A stretch of DNA of 6,426 bases from Vulcanococcus sp. SFB_649D_100_25. GTDB lineage: Bacteria; Cyanobacteriota; Cyanobacteriia; PCC-6307; Cyanobiaceae. The stretch covers positions 1 through 6,426 of the forward strand of contig JAURGL010000096.1 in assembly GCA_030833825.1 (NCBI GenBank). Reading direction: 5' to 3'. Of the stretch, positions 1-5,202 are shown in pieces. Below the pieces are notes generated by a model. That model was not told where the DNA came from, ran no database searches, and saw only the letters and a program-made list of their open reading frames with translations. The first letter of the stretch is position 1. Each line of letters opens with the position of its first letter. The position numbers were made by a program, and so were the translations under genes.

Positions 1-372
1 CGACCAGGACGAAGACGACGAGGACGAGGAGGAGGAAGCACCCTGGCTGGACAGCTGGCTGGCTGACTGGCGCTGGCCCCAGATCCAGTGGCCCGAGCTC
101 CAGTGGCCCCAGCTGCCGCAACCCTCGCGCCGCACCGCCACGGTGGCGCCCAGCAAACGCAGCAGGTTGAGCAGTTTTTGCAGCCCTTTCCCCTGCAACC
201 CCCCCGCATTCACGGTGTGCAGCGGGATCCCGGCCGGGACCAGCTCCGTTTCCAGCCGATCGGGGACCCCCAGCCAGTGGATGGTCCAGCTCTTGGGCAG
301 CGCCTCGGCGACGGCGAGGGCAGGGAAGAGATGTCCGCCGGTCCCGCTGGCAGCGATCAACAGGCGAGACAT
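1..372 (-). CDS. murG: MurG N-terminal fragment (UDP-GlcNAc:lipid I glycosyltransferase), broken after ~82 residues
   Basis: MurG adds GlcNAc to lipid I to make lipid II, at the cytoplasmic face of the membrane, in peptidoglycan synthesis. The ATG at 372-370 opens a frame starting MSRLLIAASGTGGHLFPALA, with the glycine-rich GTGGH loop at residues 10-14 and the following F-P that mark the MurG N-terminal domain. WLGVPDRLE (33-41) and AGGLQGKGL (56-64) are also typical. Homology stops at about V80-R81-R82 (position 127). A normal cyanobacterial MurG continues with an Ile/Arg-rich helix and then a TTGGY segment, and none of the three minus-strand frames of 1-126 encodes that. The frame itself stays open to base 1 but becomes a Trp/Ser-rich low-complexity stretch. 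Full MurG is about 355 residues, so roughly three quarters is missing. The gene is divergent from the one at 427. I read the break as a chimeric contig end rather than a true pseudogene. Confidence 0.85.
   Translation of the reverse strand, partial: MSRLLIAASGTGGHLFPALAVAEALPKSWTIHWLGVPDRLETELVPAGIPLHTVNAGGLQGKGLQKLLNLLRLLGATVAVRREGCGSWGHWSSGHWIWGQRQSASQLSSQGASSSSSSSSSSWS
2..126 (+). other. Coding-like fragment, acidic then Trp/Pro-rich, foreign to murG
   Basis: Read on the + strand from base 2, this stretch gives a run of Asp/Glu (residues 1-12), then APWLDSWLADW, then a repeated motif of the form W-P-[QE]-[IL]-Q (WPQIQ, WPELQ, WPQLP). At DNA level the repeat is a near-tandem CAGTGGCCC unit around 86-110. 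The Glu/Asp, Trp and Gln codons look like real coding sequence, most likely the C-terminal tail of an acidic protein. The frame then runs on, antisense to murG, to a TAA at 395-397, which is probably an accident of the junction. No family is recognised. It could be a piece of another locus of the same genome joined at about 124-132. Confidence 0.45.
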
Positions 373-426
373 GGGCAGCGCTGATGAGCGCGCCTAACTT
401 AAGAGTCATATCCCCTTTGAGCTCCT
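373..426. promoter_or_regulatory. Divergent spacer between murG and the 427 gene
   Basis: This 54-bp gap between two divergent starts must hold both promoters and leaders. It is the most AT-rich part of the neighbourhood (around 395-418, with TTAAGAGTCATAT). TATGAC on the minus strand and CATATC on the plus strand are weak -10-like hexamers. No convincing -35 or Shine-Dalgarno sequence is visible for either gene. Confidence 0.3.
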
Positions 427-1161
427 GTGCTGTTGCGCTCTTGTCTGTCGGCCGCTGCAGCGCTGTCAGCTCTGGTGATCGCTGCTCCGCTGCGGGCAGC
501 CCCCAGCCTTGAGGCCCTCCAGAGCGCCCTCAACAGTGAGTCATCCACGGCCCTGCAGGCTGTGCTCCAGCCCGGTGCCGGTCTGGATCCCGCCGTGGTG
601 CTGCAGCGCCGCGATTGGTTGCGGGCCCAGTTCCCCGACGCCAGCTGGCAAGTCGCCCCCGGATCCACCCTGAAGGATGGGCGCCCCACCACCGAGGTCA
701 GCGTGCGCGGTAGCCGTCAGCAGGGGCCCTACAAGTTCCGCTTTGAGGCCACCCAGACCCTGGTGCTGGGGACCAGTGGCGAGCACTTCAGCAGCCAGGA
801 CGTGATCCAGGAGAGCTCCACCCTGCGCAGTGGAGATCCCAACCTCAAGGTGAGCCTGTTGATCCCGGATGCGGTGCTGACCGGACAGCGCTACGACCTC
901 GATGTGGTCTTTGATGATCCCCTCAACGGGGCGGTGGTGGCCGGTGCCATCAAGCCCGTGAGCGTCAGCGAGCTGTTGCGTCTGCAGGCCCCTGATCTGC
1001 AGCTTGAGGCCCTCGGTGGTGGTGGCCTGTTCAAGACCGTCCAGGCTCCCTTCCAACCCGGCAGTCAGACCTGGGCCGTCCTGCTCGTGCATCCCAAAGG
1101 GATCGTGGCCGCCTCCAAGCAGGTGCGGGTGGTCGCCAGCAAGGCCGACCTCAAGCTCTGA
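427..1161 (+). CDS. Exported conserved-hypothetical-type protein, two-domain
   Basis: I do not recognise a named family. An in-frame TGA at 418-420 and the absence of any ATG leave GTG 427 (or TTG 433) as the start, giving 244 residues. Residues 2-24 form a signal peptide: Arg4, then an Ala/Leu/Val-rich core ending PLRA-A, with likely cleavage near residue 24-25. Residues ~27-137 alternate helix and strand (a helix with LEALQSAL, then QRRDWLRAQFP, then strands) and could be an NTF2-like cone fold. Residues ~138-244 look all-beta (LKVSLLIP, RYDLDVVFDDP, TWAVLLVHP, KQVRVV) and may be an Ig-like sandwich. Both fold guesses are inferences. After Cys6 in the signal there is no further cysteine, and no lipobox, so a soluble periplasmic or lumenal protein is likely. 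The stop overlaps the end of the convergent dehydrogenase gene by 11 nt. Confidence 0.8.
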   Translation: MLLRSCLSAAAALSALVIAAPLRAAPSLEALQSALNSESSTALQAVLQPGAGLDPAVVLQRRDWLRAQFPDASWQVAPGSTLKDGRPTTEVSVRGSRQQGPYKFRFEATQTLVLGTSGEHFSSQDVIQESSTLRSGDPNLKVSLLIPDAVLTGQRYDLDVVFDDPLNGAVVAGAIKPVSVSELLRLQAPDLQLEALGGGGLFKTVQAPFQPGSQTWAVLLVHPKGIVAASKQVRVVASKADLKL

Positions 1162-1996
1162 ACCAGCGGGCCAGGGCGGAGACATCGAGATCGCTGCAGC
1201 CCTGCTGGATCAGTGCGTCCTCCATGGCCGCCACCTGGGTTGTCACCGGCAGGTGCAGCTCGGCCTCCTCCGCTGCGGCCAGGGCAATGGCCAGGTCCTT
1301 GCGGTGCAGGGCCAGCCGAAAGCCCAGGGGGTAGTGGTCGTGGATCATCTGCTGGCTTCGGTGCTCCAGGGCCCAGGAGCCGGCGGCTCCACCCTTGAGG
1401 GCCTGCACCAGCTGCTCCTGGGGCAGCCCCAGCCGGTGCGCCAGGGCCAGGGCTTCGGCCACCGCCGCATAGCTGCCCGCCACCAGCACCTGATTGACAG
1501 CCTTGGCCCGCTGCCCCGAACCCACCGCGCCGAAGTGGTGGATGCCCCCCCCGATCACATCCAGCACCGGCCTGGCCCGCTCCAGCTGCTCCGCCGTTCC
1601 CCCCACCAAGACCGAGAGGGATCCGGCCTTCGCCCCCTCCGTGCCCCCCGTGACCGGGGCATCGATGTAGGCCACCCCCTGTTGGGCCAGGGATGCGGCG
1701 ATCCCCTGGCTCACCGCTGGGCTGATGCTCGAGAAGTCCACCACCAGGCAACCCTTCGGCAGCGCTGTTCTGGCCTCCTCCACGACCTGCTGCACGGCGA
1801 TGTCGTCGCTGAGGCAGAGCAGGACCAGATCCGCATCGCCTACGGCTTCGGCTGGATCACTGGCACCTCTGGCCCCCGCTTGCAGGAACGGCTCCATCCG
1901 TTCGGCCGTGCGGTTGAACACCGTCAGGGCGTAGCCCGCCTGGAGCAGGTTGTGGGCCATCGGCGCCCCCAGGGCGCCAAGACCGAGAAAGGCCAG
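1151..1996 (-). CDS. Beta-hydroxyacid dehydrogenase (3-hydroxyisobutyrate dehydrogenase / glyoxylate-succinic semialdehyde reductase family)
   Basis: A cytoplasmic NAD(P)-dependent oxidoreductase acting on small beta-hydroxyacids or their semialdehydes. Numbering from CTG 1996 (281 residues), the Rossmann motif GLGALG is at 5-10. N-R-T at 28-30, after the second strand, suggests NADP(H). The substrate loop DAPVTGG is at 112-118, followed by AKAGSLSVLVGG. Catalytic Lys165 and Asn168 lie in GSGQRAKAVNQ, and KDL is at 233-235. All key residues are present. The start is a problem: no ATG, GTG or TTG exists in frame between the upstream stop (2068-2066) and the Rossmann motif, and ATG 1960 would delete that motif. 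CTG 1996 gives the usual family N-terminus. An ATC at 2053 preceded by AAGGAG at 7 nt is the alternative. The gene lies 13 nt after the EF-hand stop (or overlaps it), so the two are probably cotranscribed. The exact substrate cannot be told from sequence; glyoxylate or succinic semialdehyde is plausible in cyanobacteria. Confidence 0.85.
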   Translation of the reverse strand: MAFLGLGALGAPMAHNLLQAGYALTVFNRTAERMEPFLQAGARGASDPAEAVGDADLVLLCLSDDIAVQQVVEEARTALPKGCLVVDFSSISPAVSQGIAASLAQQGVAYIDAPVTGGTEGAKAGSLSVLVGGTAEQLERARPVLDVIGGGIHHFGAVGSGQRAKAVNQVLVAGSYAAVAEALALAHRLGLPQEQLVQALKGGAAGSWALEHRSQQMIHDHYPLGFRLALHRKDLAIALAAAEEAELHLPVTTQVAAMEDALIQQGCSDLDVSALARWFRA

Positions 1997-2009
1997 CTGT
2001 TGGGGCTGC

Positions 2010-2495
2010 TCAGCGTTGACCGCCGGCGGATGGGTTGGCTTGACGGCGTTGATGGCCCCACTCCTTCAGTTCGCTGCGCTCCACGCTGCCATCACCGTTG
2101 CGGTCGATGGCGTTGAACTGCCTCTGCAGCCACGGAAAGCGCTCGGCCTCCTGTCGATCGACGCGCCCATCACGGTTCTGATCGGCCTTGCGCAAAAAGC
2201 GCTTGGAGCGCTCATCGGCGCTGGGGCGACCGGGCTTGAGATCAGCCGGGGCCAGAAATCCCCGTTGCCCCTGATCCAACCGTTCGAAGTGACGCTCCAG
2301 GTAGGGGTGGCCCTGCACCTCGTTGCGCTCCAGGCGTTGGTTGCCGTTGCGATCGAGCTGCTGGAACAACTGCTGCAGCCGCTGTTCGTAGGTCCTCAGC
2401 TCCTGGGGGGTCTGGGCCTGCGCGGCGGCGCCCCAAAGCCACAGCAGCACCAGGGCGTGCCGGGGCTTGATCCTGACTGGGGCAGGAAACCTCAT
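2010..2495 (-). CDS. Exported EF-hand calcium-binding protein
   Basis: A 161-residue protein from ATG 2495. Residues 1-27 form a signal peptide: basic start (R2, R8, K10, R12), hydrophobic ALVLLWLWGAAA, and likely cleavage after AQA27. The mature part carries four EF-hand loops. Loops 1 (48-59, DRNGNQRLERNE), 3 (105-116, DQNRDGRVDRQE) and 4 (131-142, DRNGDGSVERSE) have acidic or Asn ligands at 1, 3 and 5 and Glu at 12. Loop 2 (about 74-85, DQGQRGFLAPAD) has lost the ligands at 3 and 5 and is probably degenerate. The role is presumably Ca2+ binding in the periplasm; no catalytic domain is present. The gene is divergent from ompR and probably cotranscribed with the dehydrogenase downstream. A 20-bp palindrome sits 12 bp before the start codon. 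No strong Shine-Dalgarno sequence is visible. Confidence 0.88.
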   Translation of the reverse strand: MRFPAPVRIKPRHALVLLWLWGAAAQAQTPQELRTYEQRLQQLFQQLDRNGNQRLERNEVQGHPYLERHFERLDQGQRGFLAPADLKPGRPSADERSKRFLRKADQNRDGRVDRQEAERFPWLQRQFNAIDRNGDGSVERSELKEWGHQRRQANPSAGGQR

Positions 2496-2627
2496 GAACG
2501 CAGGCTATGGAGCCGGACCCGGCTCCAGGCCGCAGTCTCTTGGGCCAAGGTGTGACCAGATCTGTCCAGGGCGTTTTCTGCGGGGCAATCTCCATACAGT
2601 CGAAGCAGCGGTGAGCTCTGCAGTTCG
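2496..2627. promoter_or_regulatory. Divergent promoter region, EF-hand gene / ompR
   Basis: This 132-bp spacer serves two divergent genes, so it should hold both promoters. For ompR, TACAGT at 2595-2600 is a possible -10 with a poor TTTTCT -35 at 2574-2579 (15-bp gap). For the EF-hand gene no convincing promoter is seen. AGGTGTGACC at 2548-2557 matches 8 of 10 bases of the reverse complement of the AGTCACAGCT repeat unit found at 4628 and 4650, so it may be another site for the same regulator. Confidence 0.35.
2508..2527. repeat. 20-bp near-perfect palindrome upstream of the EF-hand gene
   Basis: Arms TGGAGCCGG (2508-2516) and CCGGCTCCA (2519-2527) are perfect complements around a 2-base centre. 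No T-run follows on either strand, so it is not an intrinsic terminator. Lying 12 bp from the EF-hand ATG, it could be a dimeric operator, or a hairpin in the mRNA leader controlling translation. Confidence 0.6.
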
Positions 2628-3368
2628 ATGGCCTTGGCGGTCCGCAGCAGCCCCCAGCGGATCTGGGTGGTGGATGACGACCCGGAGCAGCGACGCCTGC
2701 TCGGCACCTATCTCACCGATCAGGGCTATGACGTGCGCTGCTTGAGCACCGGTGAGCAGTTGATGGTGCGTCTGGAGAGTCAGCGGCCGGATCTGGTGGT
2801 CCTGGATCTGATGTTGCCGGGCGAGGACGGCCTCACCCTGCTGCGGCGCCTGCGCGATGGCGGGGATGACCTGCCGGTGGTGATGCTCACCGCCAAGGGG
2901 GATGGGGTGGATCGCATCATTGGCCTCGAGCAGGGGGCGGACGACTACCTGGGCAAGCCCTTCCTGCCCCGGGAGCTCACGGCCCGAATTGAGGCGGTGC
3001 TGCGGCGCCGGGTCAGCCTGCCGGCTGGGGCCCCCCTGGCGGAGGGGCAAGTGGTGGAATTTGGGGATCTCCGCCTGGATCTCGCCGCCCGCAGCCTGGA
3101 GCGCGGCGGCCAGCCCCTGGTGATCACCAGCGGTGAATTCAGCCTGTTGGCGGCCTTCGTCCAGCACCCCCATCGCCCCCTTTCACGGGAGCGTCTGATC
3201 GAGTTGGCCCGCGGTCCGGAGTCGGGCACCGACAGCCGGAGCATGGATGTGCAGGTCTCCCGCGTCCGCAAGCTTGTGGAACCCGACCCCGGGCGTCCCC
3301 GTTACCTGCAAACGGTGTGGGGCTATGGCTACGTGTTCGTGCCCGATGGCCAACCACGCACCCGTTAA
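2628..3368 (+). CDS. ompR: OmpR-type response regulator (receiver + winged-helix DNA-binding)
   Basis: A cytoplasmic transcription factor controlled by phosphorylation, 246 residues from ATG 2628. The receiver domain is residues ~10-127: acidic pocket D16-D18, phospho-acceptor D60 in LVVLDLMLPGEDGL, switch T88 in MLTAKG, and K110 in GKPF. The OmpR/PhoB winged helix is residues ~140-240, with TSGEF (168-172), the recognition-helix region SMDVQVSRVRKLVE (205-218) and the wing PRYLQTVWGYGYVFVPDG (224-241). From memory the match to enterobacterial OmpR is unusually close: LDLMLPGEDGL, the TSGEF core, DVQ-SR-R and QTVWG-GYVFVPDG. It therefore looks like the OmpR subgroup itself rather than the common cyanobacterial RpaA/RpaB regulators. 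Its last 23 nt overlap the downstream kinase gene, so the two are cotranscribed and translationally coupled. The symbol reflects family resemblance; osmoregulation in this organism is not shown. Confidence 0.92.
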   Translation: MALAVRSSPQRIWVVDDDPEQRRLLGTYLTDQGYDVRCLSTGEQLMVRLESQRPDLVVLDLMLPGEDGLTLLRRLRDGGDDLPVVMLTAKGDGVDRIIGLEQGADDYLGKPFLPRELTARIEAVLRRRVSLPAGAPLAEGQVVEFGDLRLDLAARSLERGGQPLVITSGEFSLLAAFVQHPHRPLSRERLIELARGPESGTDSRSMDVQVSRVRKLVEPDPGRPRYLQTVWGYGYVFVPDGQPRTR

Positions 3369-4614
3369 GTACGCCCTGGCTGGGGCCGGGCTCTCAGCCC
3401 TGTGTTTGGCCGTCCTGCAGACCCTCCTGGCCCAGCGCCTGGAGCGGGCCCAGATCAGCCAGATGGGCCCTGAGGTGGCCTTCAACCTGCGTCTGGGTGA
3501 GCTGGCTCTCGACCGGCTGCCGCCCCAGGCCCTCTCCCGGCTCAGTGGACTGCCCCTGCGGGTGGGTGCCTCGCCCCCCGTGAGCGATGACGGTCGTCTA
3601 AGCCGGCAGGCCCAGCAGCTCCAGCAGGAGCTCTGCCGCCGCCTCAAGCCCTGCCCGCCGGTCCTGCCTGCGGCGGCTGCCACCCCAGGCCTCTGGGTGG
3701 AGCTGCTCTCGCCGCTGGAGCCGGTGTGGCTCTTCACCCCCGTGGGGCCGCCCCAGCGCTGGCCTCCCGATCCCCTGCTCCTGGGGGTGTCTTTGCTGGC
3801 GGGAAGCATTTCCGCCTCGCTCCTGTTCCTGTGGTGGGAGGTCCAGGTCCCCCTGCAGCGGTTGGAGCAGGCCCTGGGGTCGGTGGGGCGCTCCGCCAAC
3901 GTCGCCCCAGCCCTGCCTGAGGAGGGGGCCGACGTGGTCCGCTCCCTCACCGGCCGCTTCAACGCCATGGTGGATCGCCTCGCTGCCAATGAGCGGGACC
4001 GGGCAACGATGCTGGCGGGCATCGCCCATGACCTCAAGAGTCCCCTGACGCGGCTGCGCCTGCGTCTGGGTCTCGGGGCCGCTGGCCCAGATCAGCGGCA
4101 GGCCGAGGCAGATCTGGATGCACTCGAACGCATCACCAGTCAGTTTTTGTTGTTTGCCGGTGGTGGCGATGGGGAGGCCCCGGTGCGGCTTCCCCTGGAT
4201 CAGTGGCTGGCGGAGCTGACGGGGCCGATCGCCGCCGATCAGATCCAGCTCGATCTCACACCGATGGAAGCCAGCGTGCAGCCGGTGGCTCTGGCCAGGG
4301 CTGTGGGGAACCTGATCGACAATGCCTTGAGCCACGGCAGCTCGCCCCTGCGCCTGGTTCTGCGGGCCGAGCCTGCGGAGGGTTTCCGGATCGAGGTCTG
4401 GGATCAGGGCCCAGGGATCGACCCGAAGCAGTGGCCCCAGGCCTTGATGCCCTTCCAACGCTTGGATCGGGCCAGGGGCGGGAGCGGGCACTGTGGTCTG
4501 GGGCTGGCCATCGCCGCCCGGGTGGCCGCCAGCCATGGGGGTGGACTCGAACCGCTTCGCTCAGACCAGGGTTTTGGTGTCCTGTTGCGCGGTCGCTCCC
4601 TCCCCATGGCCTGA
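3346..4614 (+). CDS. envZ: EnvZ-type sensor histidine kinase, partner of the OmpR-type regulator
   Basis: A membrane sensor kinase, 422 residues from ATG 3346, which overlaps the end of ompR by 23 nt. TM1 spans about residues 9-28 and TM2 about 143-163, enclosing a periplasmic domain of about 115 residues with Cys97 and Cys103 (in ELCRRLKPCP). A HAMP linker follows (164-216). The H-box GIAHDLKSPLTRLRL carries the phospho-accepting His228. The N-box is N322 and N326 in GNLIDNALSHG, G1 is DQGPGI (353-358), the F-box is PFQRLD (369-374), and G2 is GHCGLGLAI (381-389). All catalytic elements are intact. The H-box and TM1-periplasm-TM2-HAMP layout match EnvZ (about 450 residues in E. coli), but the periplasmic domain is not recognisably similar, so the signal sensed is unknown. 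The upstream frame stays open to 3247, but starts before 3346 would give a non-hydrophobic extension inside ompR. Confidence 0.92.
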   Translation: MANHAPVKYALAGAGLSALCLAVLQTLLAQRLERAQISQMGPEVAFNLRLGELALDRLPPQALSRLSGLPLRVGASPPVSDDGRLSRQAQQLQQELCRRLKPCPPVLPAAAATPGLWVELLSPLEPVWLFTPVGPPQRWPPDPLLLGVSLLAGSISASLLFLWWEVQVPLQRLEQALGSVGRSANVAPALPEEGADVVRSLTGRFNAMVDRLAANERDRATMLAGIAHDLKSPLTRLRLRLGLGAAGPDQRQAEADLDALERITSQFLLFAGGGDGEAPVRLPLDQWLAELTGPIAADQIQLDLTPMEASVQPVALARAVGNLIDNALSHGSSPLRLVLRAEPAEGFRIEVWDQGPGIDPKQWPQALMPFQRLDRARGGSGHCGLGLAIAARVAASHGGGLEPLRSDQGFGVLLRGRSLPMA

Positions 4615-4620
4615 GGCAGT

Positions 4621-4661
4621 CGGATTCAGTCACAGCTCAGGACGGATCGAGTCACAGCTGA
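4621..4661 (+). promoter_or_regulatory. Tandem 19-bp direct repeat at 22-bp period: candidate OmpR-family binding site
   Basis: 4621-4639 and 4643-4661 match at 16 of 19 bases (CGGAT, two variable bases, AGTCACAGCT, one variable base, A), exactly 22 bp apart. A subtler 11-bp phase is visible: TCAG at 4626, TCAG at 4637, CGAG at 4648, TGAA at 4659. OmpR/PhoB-family dimers bind head-to-tail half-sites spaced about 10-11 bp, so the phasing fits. It lies 54 bp before the ATG of the two-Cys gene and just after envZ. That the adjacent OmpR binds here is an inference. Confidence 0.5.
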
Positions 4662-4685
4662 ACAGGGGATTGCGCGCAGCCTGAC

Positions 4686-4707
4686 GGGGTCATCACTGAT
4701 CCCTTTT
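4686..4707 (+). terminator. Weak stem-loop with T4, after ompR-envZ
   Basis: GGGGTCA (4686-4692) pairs with TGATCCC (4697-4703) through seven pairs including one G-U, with loop TCAC, followed by TTTT (4704-4707). It could be a weak intrinsic terminator for ompR-envZ. It is only 7 nt from the ATG at 4715, so it may equally be a leader hairpin limiting read-through or ribosome access. The short T-run argues for modest strength. Confidence 0.35.
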
Positions 4708-4714
4708 GATCGCT

Positions 4715-5125
4715 ATGTCCTCTCTGTTTCGAGCTGTCCAACTGGGTCTGCTGCTCAGCCTGGCCACCGCCGCCGCCCCAGTTCTGGCGGACGGTGGACC
4801 AGCCAATCGCCAGGGCTTTGGCAAACGCAATGCCGAAGCGCTCTCCCAGCTGACGAGCCGCGAGCGTCAGGGTTATTTCAACGGGCTTCGCGGCTTGGAA
4901 CGTCGCCGTTTTGATCAGCGTCAGGCTGATCTCAGCAGCCTCGAGCGCTGCCTCAATGCGCGCTCGACGTCATCCATCACCTGCTTCCAGGAGAACCGCC
5001 AGCAGGGCGCTGAGCAGCGGCTGAAGTGGCGCCGCGATCTGCAGGCCCTGCGGCAGCGCTACAACCTGCCGGCGATGCCCGAGCGGGAGCAGCGTTCCGG
5101 GGAGCACCACTGGAAGCGCGGCTAG
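4715..5125 (+). CDS. Small exported two-cysteine helical protein, unknown function
   Basis: No named family recognised. ATG 4715 gives 136 residues; TTG 4706 would add only three and sits in the hairpin's T-run, so ATG is preferred. Residues 1-25 are a signal peptide (R6, then LGLLLSLATAAAPVLA, cleavage after A25). The mature protein is rich in Arg, Gln and Glu and predicted mostly helical (RNAEALSQLTSRERQGYFNG, LERRRFDQRQADLSSLERCL, EQRLKWRRDLQALRQRY). Cys79 and Cys90, the only two cysteines, could form a disulfide closing a short loop between two helices. The small, basic, helical periplasmic shape recalls Spy/CpxP-type chaperones, but their LTxxQ motifs are not clearly present, so this is only a suggestion. 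It follows the OmpR/EnvZ pair on the same strand behind its own candidate operator, so it may be a regulon member. It converges on pgk. Confidence 0.82.
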   Translation: MSSLFRAVQLGLLLSLATAAAPVLADGGPANRQGFGKRNAEALSQLTSRERQGYFNGLRGLERRRFDQRQADLSSLERCLNARSTSSITCFQENRQQGAEQRLKWRRDLQALRQRYNLPAMPEREQRSGEHHWKRG

Positions 5126-5151
5126 TCGGGGTGCCGGACGGCCGAAACCAT

Positions 5152-5177
5152 AAAAAAGAGGCCCCGTCTGGGGCCTC
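5152..5177 (-). terminator. Rho-independent terminator of pgk
   Basis: On the minus strand GAGGCCCC (5177-5170), loop AGAC, and GGGGCCTC (5165-5158) form an 8-bp perfect GC-rich stem followed by TTTTTT (5157-5152). It lies 25 nt after the pgk stop. On the + strand the stem is preceded by A6 but followed by CGG, so it probably does not stop the 4715 transcript well. Confidence 0.88.
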
Positions 5178-5202
5178 CGGCACAGCGCTTTGGCAGGGGC
5201 GA

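Noticed and set aside
143..397. + strand open frame running from the left edge through murG
   Set aside because: From 127 on it is the antisense of genuine MurG codons; only 2-126 looks coding on this strand.
541..1185. 214-codon minus-strand open frame
   Set aside because: Antisense to the exported protein at 427; Gly/His/Gln-rich with no start signal or motif.
1004..2116. Long + strand open frame of 370 codons
   Set aside because: It is antisense to the dehydrogenase and EF-hand genes, has a Gln/His/Arg-rich low-complexity translation and no domain; a product of high GC at third positions.
3183..4037. 284-codon minus-strand open frame
   Set aside because: Covers the ompR end and envZ start in antisense; Arg/Ser-rich translation with no recognisable domain.
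3598..4536. 312-codon minus-strand open frame
   Set aside because: Antisense to the well-supported EnvZ-type kinase, with composition typical of a shadow frame and no motifs.
5152..5177. A bidirectional terminator shared by the 4715 gene and pgk
   Set aside because: On the + strand the stem is followed by CGG rather than a T-run, so only the pgk direction is supported.
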